Below, one piece after another: positions 17,663 through 26,895 of a stretch of DNA of 64,000 nt. This DNA comes from Planctomicrobium piriforme. Its GTDB lineage: Bacteria > Planctomycetota > Planctomycetia > Pirellulales > UBA1268. The notes under the pieces are model-generated. The model saw nothing but the letters and a program-made list of their open reading frames with translations. It did no database searches and was not told where the DNA came from. The stretch lies in assembly GCA_945869735.1 (NCBI GenBank), contig CAMBPQ010000010.1, positions 1 through 64,000 of the forward strand, given 5' to 3'. The position numbers were made by a program, and so were the translations under genes. How positions within the stretch are numbered: the first letter of the stretch is position 1; every line of letters starts with the position of its first letter.

Positions 17663-20600
17663 GTGACCTTTCAATCGCCGGCGTCGCGTGGCTGGTTCGG
17701 AGATCGTTCGCTCGTGAAACGGATCAACCTAAAGTTCCTGCTCGCGTTCCTCGCGATCATGGTCGGCGGAATCGTTGGCGTTGTCCTGCTGCGGCGGTTC
17801 CAGGTGTCACGCAACGCGGGCAGTCTGGCGAAACTGGCCAAGATACGGCTGGACGAGGGCAAGACCGCCGAGGCAATGGCGATCTACGGCCGCTACCTCG
17901 GACTTCGGCCCGAAGACGACGAAGCCTATGCCGAGTATGCAAAACTGCTGCTCGGCAGGGCGACAGCTCCCGACGCCACGCGCAGCGACGTTGCGCGAGC
18001 CTACACCACAGTCGAGGCGGCCGTTCGCCGCAATCCCGAGAACGACGACCTGCGGCGTCAGTTATTGGAGTTTCAACTTCGCATCGGCCGGGCATCCGAC
18101 GCCCGGGAGCACATCCAGGTGCTTCGCGAGCGAGTCGCGTCGGGCAAACTTTCGACATCCGTGTCCGCGGAGAATGGTGCCGACGACGATCCGGCCCGCA
18201 AGCCGCTGGGGCCCACAGACATCCAACTGTTGATGGCGCAGTCGTATCTCGGTGCGGGCGACTTCGAGGCGGCGACGAAAGTGGTCGCGGAGATGGTCGG
18301 CTTCGATCTGGGTTCGAAGAAATTTGACCCGCAGGGCAAGGTCGTAGGTCCCACCGATGCCTACATCATCCTGGCAGCAATCCTGCAGGAAAAAATGGGC
18401 GACCGCGACTCGGCGACCGAGGTGCTCAAAAAGTTTGTTGACACGCATGCCTCGGACGCGCAGGCCTGGCTGGCGATGAGCAACTGGCACCGCCAGCTGG
18501 GCGACCTCGACGCCGCTCAGGCCGATGTCGCCAAGGCGCTTGAAATTGCTCCGGATGACACCAACGCGATCTTCGTCCGCTTTGAACTCGCACTGTCCGA
18601 GAAAGACTTCGCCACGGCCGAGACGATGGCGAACCGGGCCCGCGAGAAGTTTCCCGGCGACGAACGTGCCTACCGCGGCTTGGCCGTCATCGCGCTACAG
18701 CAGGGCGACCCCGCGAAGGCCGAGCAGGCGCTGCTCAACGGGATCGAACAGCTGCCCAACCGGGCGTCCCTCCTCCTGATGCTCGCCGACGCCCTCTTGC
18801 AGCAAAACAAGCTGGAAGAAGTGTCGCAGGCGATCGCCCGGATCAAGGAGCTCTACGGTGCGGCCAGTCCCGCCGTGGGGCTGCTCGAGGGTCGCACGCT
18901 GGTCGCCGAACGGAAGTGGGCCGAAGCGAAGGCGAAGTTCGAACAGGTTCGACCGCTCGTGGCCGGTTCGCCCGAAATGGTTCGCCAGGTGGATCTCTAC
19001 CTCGGCCAGTGCTATGCCCAACTTGACGAGTACGATTCCCAACTCGACGTCAATCGCCGTATTCTCAGTGACGACCCGACGTCCCTGGCAGCCCGGGCGG
19101 GGACGGCGACGGCACTCGCATCCGCGGGCAAGATCGAAGAAGCGCTCGAGGAGTTCGAGTCGATCGCCCTGGATTTGCCATCGGAACGGCTCGCCTCGGT
19201 GCCGCAGATCTGGTATCCGCTGCTGCAGCTTCGGATGCAGCAGCAGTCGCGGCGACCGGCGGCGGATCGCGACTGGAGCGGCATCGAGGCTCTCCTCGAC
19301 GTGCTGCAGCAGTCGCCCGCCGTCACCTCGACTCAGGTCGCGCTGCTTCGTAGCGACGTGCTGGTGCGGAAAGGGGAGTCGGAGGCGGCGCGAGAGCTGC
19401 TCGATTCCATCGCCACCCAGGAAGCCGACCCCCAGGTGTGGGCGGCATTGGCCACGCTGTCCCTCAGGGATGAAGGGCCCGAGGCGGCCGACGCGGTGCT
19501 GGCCAGGGTGCCCGCCACCGTCGCCAACGCGGCCAACATTCTCGTCGTTCGAGCCCAGGTTGCCGCGCGGCGCAGCGTTGACACCTCCAAGGCTGAACTC
19601 GACGAGATCGAGAACCGGGCCACCGAACTGGATGACGACGGGGCCGCCGCCGTGTTCATCTCGCTTGCCGGAATCGCCCTCGGTCGGGGCGACGTGGAGT
19701 CGGCCGAACGTCTGTGGAGCGAGGTCGCCCGACGGAAACCCCGGGACATCCGTGCCTCGGAGGCCCTGCTTGAGCTCGCGTTCATTGAAGGCGACCTCGA
19801 AAAAGCCCTCGCATCAGCGGCCAAGGTCACCGAGGCGGCAGGCGCGGGAACGCCCCGGGCGCGGGTAGCCGAGGCCGGCGTGCGGATCTTCGAAGTCCGC
19901 TCCTCGGTGATCAAGCGTCAGGCTGCGGGCGAGGATGTGAGCCGCCCGACAGCCATTGAGAAGGCGGCGCTCGACGATGCCCGAAACCTGCTCATCGAGG
20001 CGGAAAATGACCGCCCCGGCTGGAGCCAGATCCAGATCCAGTTCGCAGAAATCGAGGGCCTCAGGGGCAACGTTCCCGCAGCAATTGATCGGTTGAAAAA
20101 AGCGGTGGCCCTCGGGCCGGCGAATCCCGGGACGGTCCGTCGACTGGTCGCCTTGCTCTACTCCACGAACCGGCTCGAGGAGGCGCAGGAGGCGCTGGCG
20201 TCGCTCGGTGCTGAGGGGCAGGAGGGCCTCGAGCGACTCTCGGCGGAGGCTGAACTGCGGGCGGGCCGTGTCGACGACGCCGTCGCGTTCGCCGAGCGAA
20301 GCGTCAGCAAAAACTCGACGAACCCCGATGACCTGCTGTGGCTCGGGCAGTTGCTCGCCCGTTCCGGTAAGCAGGAACAGGCGGCTGACGCGTTGCGCCG
20401 GGCAACCGAGGTGGCGCCGGACCGCGGCGAGGTCTGGGTCGCTCTCTTCTCGCACCAGATCACCATGGGAAAGAAGCCGGCGGCCGAACGGACGCTCGCC
20501 AAGGCTGCCGAGCTCATGCCTGAGCCGAAGCGACAGCTCTTGCTTGGCCAGGGATACGAAATGCTCGGCCGCATCGACGACGCCGAACAGGCCTTCCGAG

Positions 20601-22102
20601 ACGCGGTGCGGGTCGCTCCAGACGACTTGGAGACGAACCGGGGACTGGCGTCATTTTTCATGCGCTGCGGCCGTCTCGGACCGGCGCAGGAGACGCTCCG
20701 CACGATCACCGCGTCGCCTGACACGTCCGCTTCAGCCCTGTCGGAAAAAGCCTGGGCTCGGCGATCGCTCGCCGAAATCATCGCGGAGCGGGGTAATTTC
20801 CGCGACATGCAGGAAGCGATGGCGCTCCTCCGAAAGAACGTCGACGACAGGGGGGACATCACGGCCGACGATGCCGCCCTCGAGATCAAGCTCCTCGCGA
20901 ACAGGCAGGAGCCGGCGAGCTGGAAGCAGGCCATCGTGGTATTAACCGAACTGCAGCGGAAGCAGCCCTTGTCGACAGGCCAGCGGATCATGCTGGCACA
21001 GTTGCACGAGAAGGTCGGCCAATGGGAGGAGTGCCGTAACCAGCTCGTATCGATCGTGGCAGGGCCTGCCGCCCCCCCCGCCTATATCGCCATGCTGATC
21101 GAGAAGTTGATCGATCACGGCGAGTTGTCAACGGCCCGACCGTGGCTGACGAGGCTCCAAAAGGCGAGCCCTGACTCGGCGATCACCCTCGCGCTCGAAG
21201 CCAAAATCGCGATCGCGCAGAAAGACCGCAAGCTTGCCGCCGAGGCCGCGCGCAAGCTCATGCCTGGCGGCATCGTCTCCGCAACCCAGCCGGCGCAGCT
21301 CAATGCCGTCGCAAAACTGATGGAGCAGCTCGGGTTTCCGAAGGCCGCCGACAAGGTGTTCGCCCAATACGCTGATGTGGCGGTCGAGGGGGTGGTAGCG
21401 CGGGCGGATTTCCTGGGTCGGCAAAAGCGGGCGAACGAGGCCCTCGATCTGCTGGAGTCACGCCGGGACGACATCCCTTTGGAACGGATGCTGACGACGG
21501 CGGTCCAAGTGGTCCGCTGCCAGGATGCTCCCGAAACGTTCGCCCCGAGGCTCGTGCCCTGGTTCACCAAGGCCAAGCGGGTCGACCCCGGGTCGGTCGT
21601 CGTGCAACTGCTCGAGGCCGAACTGCTGAGCCTCGAGGGCCGGCCACAGGATGCCGAGAAGGTGTACCGCAGCCTGCTCGCCAAGGGTGACTTGGGCACG
21701 CTGCAGTCGGCGATCGTCTCCAACAACCTGGCTTTTCATCTGGCGAAGCCCGAGACCGTCGGTGAAGCCGAGAAGTTGATCGAGCAGGCAATCGCCGAAC
21801 TCGGACCGCTTCCCGATCTCCTGGACACAAGGGGCATGGTGAGGCTCGCCGCGGGCAGGAACGCCGAAGCTGTTGCCGATCTGCAGGAGGCCACCCTCCA
21901 GCCAACGGACGTCAAGTATCTGCATCTGGCATGGGCCCAACTCCGCAGCGGCGACGAAGCCGGGGCGCGGAGCACCCTGGAGGCCGGCCGCAGGCGTGGC
22001 CTGACCAAGTTAAAACTTGCGCCCGATGAGCGACAGCGGCTTGGTGAACTCGAGACGGCTCTGGGCATGCAGGAGCCGGTGGCTCCTGAACCGCAGGGTT
22101 GA
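17663..22102 (+). CDS. Giant membrane-anchored TPR protein
   Basis: 1479 residues starting at GTG 17663 (a second GTG at 17714 is also possible). A single N-terminal membrane segment (FLLAFLAIMVGGIVGVVLLR) anchors it. The remainder is built of TPR-type helical pairs, for example AMAIYGRYLGLRPEDDEAYA, ATEVLKKFVDTHASDAQAWL, AKADVAKALEIAPDDTNAIF-like units, AEQAFRDAVRVAPDDLETNR and a last set near EAVADLQEATLQP. No catalytic domain is visible. The architecture resembles PEP-CTERM/XrtA-type TPR lipoprotein PrsT or BcsC-like secretion scaffolds, but no partner genes are adjacent, so the role is open. A strong palindrome begins about 55 bp after the stop. Confidence 0.75.
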   Translation: MTFQSPASRGWFGDRSLVKRINLKFLLAFLAIMVGGIVGVVLLRRFQVSRNAGSLAKLAKIRLDEGKTAEAMAIYGRYLGLRPEDDEAYAEYAKLLLGRATAPDATRSDVARAYTTVEAAVRRNPENDDLRRQLLEFQLRIGRASDAREHIQVLRERVASGKLSTSVSAENGADDDPARKPLGPTDIQLLMAQSYLGAGDFEAATKVVAEMVGFDLGSKKFDPQGKVVGPTDAYIILAAILQEKMGDRDSATEVLKKFVDTHASDAQAWLAMSNWHRQLGDLDAAQADVAKALEIAPDDTNAIFVRFELALSEKDFATAETMANRAREKFPGDERAYRGLAVIALQQGDPAKAEQALLNGIEQLPNRASLLLMLADALLQQNKLEEVSQAIARIKELYGAASPAVGLLEGRTLVAERKWAEAKAKFEQVRPLVAGSPEMVRQVDLYLGQCYAQLDEYDSQLDVNRRILSDDPTSLAARAGTATALASAGKIEEALEEFESIALDLPSERLASVPQIWYPLLQLRMQQQSRRPAADRDWSGIEALLDVLQQSPAVTSTQVALLRSDVLVRKGESEAARELLDSIATQEADPQVWAALATLSLRDEGPEAADAVLARVPATVANAANILVVRAQVAARRSVDTSKAELDEIENRATELDDDGAAAVFISLAGIALGRGDVESAERLWSEVARRKPRDIRASEALLELAFIEGDLEKALASAAKVTEAAGAGTPRARVAEAGVRIFEVRSSVIKRQAAGEDVSRPTAIEKAALDDARNLLIEAENDRPGWSQIQIQFAEIEGLRGNVPAAIDRLKKAVALGPANPGTVRRLVALLYSTNRLEEAQEALASLGAEGQEGLERLSAEAELRAGRVDDAVAFAERSVSKNSTNPDDLLWLGQLLARSGKQEQAADALRRATEVAPDRGEVWVALFSHQITMGKKPAAERTLAKAAELMPEPKRQLLLGQGYEMLGRIDDAEQAFRDAVRVAPDDLETNRGLASFFMRCGRLGPAQETLRTITASPDTSASALSEKAWARRSLAEIIAERGNFRDMQEAMALLRKNVDDRGDITADDAALEIKLLANRQEPASWKQAIVVLTELQRKQPLSTGQRIMLAQLHEKVGQWEECRNQLVSIVAGPAAPPAYIAMLIEKLIDHGELSTARPWLTRLQKASPDSAITLALEAKIAIAQKDRKLAAEAARKLMPGGIVSATQPAQLNAVAKLMEQLGFPKAADKVFAQYADVAVEGVVARADFLGRQKRANEALDLLESRRDDIPLERMLTTAVQVVRCQDAPETFAPRLVPWFTKAKRVDPGSVVVQLLEAELLSLEGRPQDAEKVYRSLLAKGDLGTLQSAIVSNNLAFHLAKPETVGEAEKLIEQAIAELGPLPDLLDTRGMVRLAAGRNAEAVADLQEATLQPTDVKYLHLAWAQLRSGDEAGARSTLEAGRRRGLTKLKLAPDERQRLGELETALGMQEPVAPEPQG

Positions 22103-22157
22103 CCGACGTCTTCGCTTGCGTACGGATGCTCGCGCACCACGCTCACGCCCACCACCC

Positions 22158-22237
22158 GTATTCCCATCGCTCGCGCTCCGAGCTTCCTGGGCCATACCTC
22201 CCAACAGGAAGCCCGAATCGCGAGCGCGGGGAATACG
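22158..22237. repeat. REP-like long hairpin (R2, copy B)
   Basis: Three nested complementary blocks pair across a 15-nt loop: GTATTCCC/GGGGAATAC, GCTCGCG/CGCGAGC and AGCTTCCTG/CAGGAAGC. It sits about 55 bp after the stop of the giant TPR gene. The same two arms occur at 2858-2976 in reversed order, as expected for REP units assembled head-to-head versus tail-to-tail. Confidence 0.75.
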
Positions 22238-22290
22238 CTCTCCACCCTACACGACCCCCGCGTGATTCTCGCGCGGCCCCCGCGGCTCGC

Positions 22291-22448
22291 GCGCGCATCT
22301 GCCTTTGGTGGAGCGGCGAGATGGCAGTTTGGAGGAGGTGGGCAAGGGGGTCTGCGAACGCTCGAGGAGCCTTGGGCGTATCCTCACCCCGGCGACGAGA
22401 CTTTTGCCGCCCCCGAGCCGGCGTTCCACGGAAGTCGAATGCGCTCTA
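22291..22448 (+). repeat. R1 dispersed element, copy 1
   Basis: About 158 bp, close to the copies at 41778, 58812 and (inverted) 23868. It begins GCGCATCTGCCTTTGGTGG and ends with the inverted version ATGCGCTCTAG. Its right end contains the TAG stop codon of the minus-strand TPR gene at 22446-22757. The central block GGGCAAGGGGGTC...GAACGCTCGAGGAG is the best conserved part. Confidence 0.85.
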
Positions 22449-22757
22449 GCCCTGGAGCGTCCGCGAACGGGCCAGAGCATCCTCCGCCTCCGGGATCAGA
22501 CCCGCCCGCATGCAGGCGACGCTGAGGGCCGTGTAGCTGAAGGCGTCCTGCGGCTCGAGTTCCACCACGCGACGGGCATGCCGCACCGCGTCCTGATGCC
22601 GCTCCAAGCGGGTGCACCAGGCGGCAAGGGCCGAATGGGCCAGCGCAAAACCAGGATCGTCGGCGACGACCGCTTCGAGCATCGCCACCGCCCCGGCCAG
22701 GTCGCCCCCGTCCTTGATTTTTTCAGCATCCGCATACCGTTCGTCACGAGAGGCCAT
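22446..22757 (-). CDS. Small TPR protein
   Basis: 103 residues from the ATG at 22757, with AAAGGA 7 nt upstream. Almost the whole protein is three TPR-type units: an N-terminal KIKDGGDLAGAVAMLEAVVA (D-D-P turn), HSALAAWCTRLERHQDAVRH with a VELEPQDA turn, and YTALSVACMRAGLIPEAEDA. No signal peptide, so probably a cytoplasmic adaptor. The longer open frame upstream is not used. Its TAG stop is the terminal TAG of repeat copy R1-1. Confidence 0.75.
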   Translation of the reverse strand: MASRDERYADAEKIKDGGDLAGAVAMLEAVVADDPGFALAHSALAAWCTRLERHQDAVRHARRVVELEPQDAFSYTALSVACMRAGLIPEAEDALARSRTLQG

Positions 22758-23001
22758 CCGTCGATCCTTTCCGGCAGTGGGCGATGCGGGCCTGCTCCGG
22801 CAGGTTCCCATCGTGACATCAGCCGGATTTGAGTATATGCCGTCAGCCCGGCGCGGGAAGCCGGGGGATTCGCGGCGGATGGACCGGGCGGGAAAATCGG
22901 GAAGACTCTCCCGGCAAAGCGAAACTGGCATTGAATCCACGCGTGACGCGGGCCGATAACCCCGCGGTCCCCTTTGCCGTTTCTCCTCCGAGAGGCACGC
23001 C

Positions 23002-23853
23002 GTGAGCATCCATCCGATGGCCGTTGTGAGTCCGGATGCACGACTCGGTGTCGGCGTAAAAATCGGGGCCTTCGCAACGGTCGAGGCGGACGTGGAACTC
23101 GGTGACTTCTGCACGGTCGCCAGCGGCGCCGTCGTGAAGTCTGGCGTCACCACGGGATGTCACAACGAGTTTGGTGAACATGCCGTCATCGGCGGGGCGC
23201 CGCAGCACACAGCCCGGCCCCAGCAAGTCGGCCGCGTTGTCATCGGCGATCACAACGTCTTCCGCGAATACGTCACCGTCCACCGGGCGCTCAAGCCCGA
23301 GGCGGCGACCACCGTGGGGAGCCACAACTACGTGATGGCCGGCGGCCACTTTGGCCACGACGTGGTGGTCGGGAGCAACTGCATCTGTGCCAATGCGTCA
23401 CTTCTCGGCGGCCACGTCATCGTCGAAGACAGGGCCTTCGTCTCCGGTGCCGTCGCTGTCCACCAGTTTTGCCGCGTTGGCAGGCTGGCAATGGTCGGCG
23501 GCCACGCCCGTATCGTTCAGGACGTCCCACCGTACATGCTCGTCGATGGCCAAAGTGGCTGCATCGTTGGCCTCAACGTCGTGGGCCTGAGGCGAAGCGG
23601 CCACTCTGCCGAAGACATCGCCGAACTCAAGGCGGCGTACCGAATCATCTATCGCCGCGGCCTGCCCTGGAAGGAAGTCCTCGACGTCCTCCGCCAGGAT
23701 TTTGGCAGCGGGCCGGTGAACCACTTGAGCTCGTTTCTCGGCAGTGGAACCCGCGGATTCGCCCAGGAGCGCCGGGCTCCGCCCGCAGCAGCCACCCTGC
23801 GGCTCCGTGTGCCGGAGGATGACTCGACCGCCATCCGCTCCAAGGCAGGCTGA
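23002..23853 (+). CDS. lpxA: UDP-GlcNAc acyltransferase, first step of lipid A synthesis
   Basis: 283 residues from GTG 23002 (GAGAGG upstream). Transfers 3-hydroxyacyl from ACP to UDP-GlcNAc in the cytoplasm. The N-terminal left-handed beta helix is visible as hexapeptide repeats (IHPMAVVSPDARLGVGVKIG, TVEADVELGDFCTV), with H-N-E-F-G-E-H-A-V-I-G-G-A-P-Q and the catalytic-His region (NYVMAGGHFGHDVVVGSNC). The C-terminal helical part (GLRRSGHSAEDIAELKAAYR) is typical of LpxA. About 25 residues at the end extend beyond the usual length. lpxD and fabZ are not adjacent. Presence implies an LPS-type outer membrane. Confidence 0.93.
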   Translation: MSIHPMAVVSPDARLGVGVKIGAFATVEADVELGDFCTVASGAVVKSGVTTGCHNEFGEHAVIGGAPQHTARPQQVGRVVIGDHNVFREYVTVHRALKPEAATTVGSHNYVMAGGHFGHDVVVGSNCICANASLLGGHVIVEDRAFVSGAVAVHQFCRVGRLAMVGGHARIVQDVPPYMLVDGQSGCIVGLNVVGLRRSGHSAEDIAELKAAYRIIYRRGLPWKEVLDVLRQDFGSGPVNHLSSFLGSGTRGFAQERRAPPAAATLRLRVPEDDSTAIRSKAG

Positions 23854-23867
23854 CGGCCGGCTCAAAC

Positions 23868-24022
23868 TCACTCGAGAAAGTTCCTCGCCGGCTCGGGGGC
23901 GGCAAAAGTCTCGTCGCTCTAACGCCGCGGCGGCCCGACGCTCCTCGAGCGTTCGCCGACCCCCGTGCCCAACTCCTCCAAGGTGCCATCTCGCCGCATC
24001 CACCAAAGGCAGATGCTCACTA
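23868..24022 (-). repeat. R1 dispersed element, copy 4 (inverted)
   Basis: On the minus strand it reads TAGTGAGCATCTGCC TTTGG..., then GGCGAGATGGCACCTTGGAG and GGCGAACGCTCGAGGAGC, matching copies 1-3. The leading TAG is the stop codon of the sigma-54 activator gene. The other end lies 15 bp after the lpxA stop, so the element fills the convergent gap. Confidence 0.85.
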
Positions 24023-25162
24023 TTCTTCCGCAACCGCGTCGTCGAGCCCGTAGCGCTGCAACTTCCGCCGCAGCACCGAGCGGTCGATGCCCAGCATCTT
24101 GGCGGCGAGCGACTTATTTTGCATGGTCGCAGTCAAAGTTCGCTCGAGGTGCAGGCGCTCCACGTCGGCGAGCGTGGGCCATAAGTCGGCCTCAGACTGT
24201 GCAGCCGCGGGCTGCGCTGCTGCTGCTGGAGCAACGCCGGGGGCGGCGGGCATGATCTTCGGCTCAACGCGATAGACACCCGGTAGCGGCGTCGCCGACA
24301 CGATGCCCCGGCTGGCGGCCATCGCCATCTGCCCGAGCACGCCGACGGGGGACAACTCGTCGCCTGTGCCGGTCACGATCAGGCCGCTGAGCGCATCCGG
24401 ATCGATCTGCTCGCCCGACGAGAACATCACGGCTCGCTCGAGCACGTTTTCGAGTTCGCGGACATTCCCTGGCCAAGTGTACTGCTGCAGCAGATCGGTC
24501 GATGCGTTCGACAAAGTGCACATCGGCATGCCATGGCGGGCAGCCAGTTCGGCGAGATACCGCGCCGCCAGCACAGGCACGTCCTCGATCCGCTCCCGCA
24601 GCGGGATCGTACGGATTGCGACGACGTTGAGCCTGTAGAAAAGGTCCTCGCGGAACCGACCCTCCTGAACCTCCGACGCCAGATCACGATTGGTCGCAGC
24701 GAGCACACGGACGTCGACGGGCAGTTCCTGATGGCTTCCGACTGGCACTACGACCCGCTGCTGCAACACCCGTAGCAACTTGGCCTGGAGTTCTAGTTCC
24801 ATCTCCCCGATCTCATCGAGGAAGATCGTGCCAGTGTCGGCAGCGCGGAAGCAGCCGAGAGTTGACGACGTGGCCCCGGTGAACGAACCCTTCACGTGGC
24901 CGAACATGTGGCTGGCAAACAGCGTCCCGGTTGTGACGGCGCAGTCGACCGGAATGAACGGCCTCGCAGAGCGGGTGCTGCAGGCATGGATGGCCCGCGC
25001 GATCAACTCCTTGCCCGTGCCGCTTGGCCCCAGGATGAGCACGCTCGACTGGTGCACCGCGACCAACTCGATCGACCGCCGAACCTGCTCGGCCCACGGC
25101 GAAATGCCGATGATCCGCTGGATCGCGTCAGTCCCTCGCGAGTTGCTTACCACCGAATCCAT
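24020..25162 (-). CDS. Sigma-54-dependent transcription activator without receiver domain
   Basis: 380 residues from the ATG at 25162 (AAGGA 7 nt upstream). The AAA+ domain starts almost at the N-terminus (IIGISPWAEQVRRSIELVA). Walker A is GPSGTGKELIARAIH, the sigma-54 loop is GSFTGA (GAFTGA in most), and Walker B is GTIFLDEIGEMELE. An R-finger region (REDLFYRLNVVAIRTIPLRE) follows. The C-terminal Fis-type helix-turn-helix is ERTLTATMQNKSLAAKMLGI followed by DRSVLRRKLQRYG. No receiver, GAF or PAS domain precedes the ATPase, so control must act in trans (PspF-like). It diverges from the Wsp-like operon at 25564 and might regulate it. Confidence 0.9.
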   Translation of the reverse strand: MDSVVSNSRGTDAIQRIIGISPWAEQVRRSIELVAVHQSSVLILGPSGTGKELIARAIHACSTRSARPFIPVDCAVTTGTLFASHMFGHVKGSFTGATSSTLGCFRAADTGTIFLDEIGEMELELQAKLLRVLQQRVVVPVGSHQELPVDVRVLAATNRDLASEVQEGRFREDLFYRLNVVAIRTIPLRERIEDVPVLAARYLAELAARHGMPMCTLSNASTDLLQQYTWPGNVRELENVLERAVMFSSGEQIDPDALSGLIVTGTGDELSPVGVLGQMAMAASRGIVSATPLPGVYRVEPKIMPAAPGVAPAAAAQPAAAQSEADLWPTLADVERLHLERTLTATMQNKSLAAKMLGIDRSVLRRKLQRYGLDDAVAEE

Positions 25163-25563
25163 CGGTCGTTCCTTGACGCCGCCGGGTGTGTGATTTGGAC
25201 AAAATCGCAAGGATGATCAGGAGCCGGGATTGGCTTGTGTTCCAGTCAGTCTCCCTACGTTGGTATACCCCATTCGGCGCCGTCCGGCCAGCAGTTCTCA
25301 GGGCACCCCCCCACGCAAGGGTACGGCCGTGCGGAGGTGCACCCGCGCCATGTGGAGCGGTCCTGACGATTTCAGCGGTCCAACGGACTGCCGCAGCCGG
25401 GAAAAACGGGCGGGTCTTCCCGAAACCAACAGTTTTTTCACCGGCGCGTCGCCCGGTCGGGAAAGATGGACAAAGATTGCAGGAGCGGCTGGGATGCCAG
25501 TGGCCGCGCTCTGCGACTCCTCCATCGCCCACCATGCCCACGTCACCATCACCAGCCACCGGA
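25163..25563. promoter_or_regulatory. 401-bp divergent intergenic region
   Basis: Separates the sigma-54 activator from the chemosensory operon and must hold both promoters. I see an inverted repeat CGGGAA...TTCCCG (about 25398-25423) followed by TTTTTT (about 25432). No clean -24/-12 (TGGCAC-N5-TTGC) element is visible. Confidence 0.35.
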
Positions 25564-26895
25564 ATGAACGTCCACTTTGGCAGCCGTTCCAAGGCAGGAC
25601 GTGTCGCGACTTGGCTCCTCCTCTCGATTCTGTCCGCGGCGGCAGTGGGCGGCTGGCTGACCCTCGACCGCTGGCTATTCGTCCGGCGGCCAATCGTGGT
25701 CGGCATCCTGCACTCGCAGACCGGACCGATGGCAGTCAGCGAACGTTCGATGATCGACGCCGAGGTGCTCGCCCTGGAGGAAATCAACCGCACGGGCGGC
25801 CTCCTCGGACGACCGGTCCGCTGGGTGATCGCCGACGGCGCCTCGGATGGGCCCACCTTCGCGCGGCAGGCGGAATCGCTGATCCGGGAGCACGGCGCCT
25901 GCGTGATCTTCGGCTGTTGGACCAGCGCCTGCCGCAAAAGCGTGCTGCCGGTCGTCGAGGCACACGACCACCTGCTGGTCTACCCCATGGCTTACGAAGG
26001 CCTCGAAATGTCGCCGAACATCATCTACACCGGCGCCGCGCCGAACCAACAAATCACGCCCGCCGTCCAGTGGTGCCACGACACGCTGCAGGCCCGCCGC
26101 TTCTTCCTGGTGGGTTCGGATTACATCTGGCCCCACTGCGTCAACGCCATCGCCGCCGACCAGATCGCAGGGCTTGATGCGAAACTGGTTGGCGAGGCCT
26201 ACCTTCCTTTCGGCAGCACCGCAGCTGACGATCTCGCGGCTCGAATCGCCGCGGCGAAGCCCGATGTGATTCTGAGCACGGTCGTGGGCGACTCGGCTCT
26301 GCCCTTCGCCCGAGCAATCCGCGCAGCCGGCATGCTGCCGGAAACGACCCCGATCGTGACGTTCGCGGTGGCCGAAAACGAACTGCAGGGCCCCGCGGCC
26401 GCAGACATGGCGGGCAACTATGCCGCCTGGAACTACTTCCAAAGCATCGAGCGGCCTGAAAACCTGGCCTTCGTCGGGGCCTTCAAAGCCCGCTACGGCG
26501 GCGAGCGCACGACGTCGGATGTGATAGTGGCCGCGTATGACAGCGTCCGCCTCTGGGCACAGGCCGTCCGCGAGGCGGAGTCGGCCGACGTGCGGCCCGT
26601 CCGCAACGCGATGCGGCACCAGAGTATGAACGCGCCGGAAGGCATCATCGCCATCGACCCGGAAACGCAGCACACATGGCGGCCGGTGTTCATCGGCCAA
26701 GTCCGTGGCGACGGCCAGTTCGACATCGTCTGGACGAGCCGCACGGCGGTGCGACCGGTGCCGTTCCCGATCTCACGGTCACGGCCCGAGTGGGAGGCTT
26801 TCGTCGCCGATCTGCAACGTGCGTGGGGTGGGCAGTGGGCAAATCCGTATGGAACTGCGGCGGGCCGCCTCCCATCACCGGAGGCCACGCGATGA
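25564..26895 (+). CDS. Membrane-tethered UrtA-like urea/amide-binding protein
   Basis: 443 residues from ATG 25564 (ATG 25534 is possible). The N-terminus has one uncleaved-looking membrane segment ([19 protein letters not shown]). Next comes a periplasmic type-I binding fold closely resembling the urea ABC-transporter binding protein Urt[78 protein letters not shown] and [13 protein letters not shown]. No ABC permease or ATPase genes are nearby. Its stop overlaps the chemoreceptor start by 4 bp (ATGA), so it is likely a ligand-presenting partner of that receptor rather than a transporter component. The ligand (urea or short-chain amides) is inferred from the family. Confidence 0.88.
   Translation: MNVHFGSRSKAGRVATWLLLSILSAAAVGGWLTLDRWLFVRRPIVVGILHSQTGPMAVSERSMIDAEVLALEEINRTGGLLGRPVRWVIADGASDGPTFARQAESLIREHGACVIFGCWTSACRKSVLPVVEAHDHLLVYPMAYEGLEMSPNIIYTGAAPNQQITPAVQWCHDTLQARRFFLVGSDYIWPHCVNAIAADQIAGLDAKLVGEAYLPFGSTAADDLAARIAAAKPDVILSTVVGDSALPFARAIRAAGMLPETTPIVTFAVAENELQGPAAADMAGNYAAWNYFQSIERPENLAFVGAFKARYGGERTTSDVIVAAYDSVRLWAQAVREAESADVRPVRNAMRHQSMNAPEGIIAIDPETQHTWRPVFIGQVRGDGQFDIVWTSRTAVRPVPFPISRSRPEWEAFVADLQRAWGGQWANPYGTAAGRLPSPEATR

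Noticed and set aside
25470-25520. A sigma-54 type promoter (TGGCCGCGCTCTGC) upstream of the chemosensory operon
   Set aside because: The GG-to-GC spacing is one base short of the required distance and the -12 box does not match TTGC.
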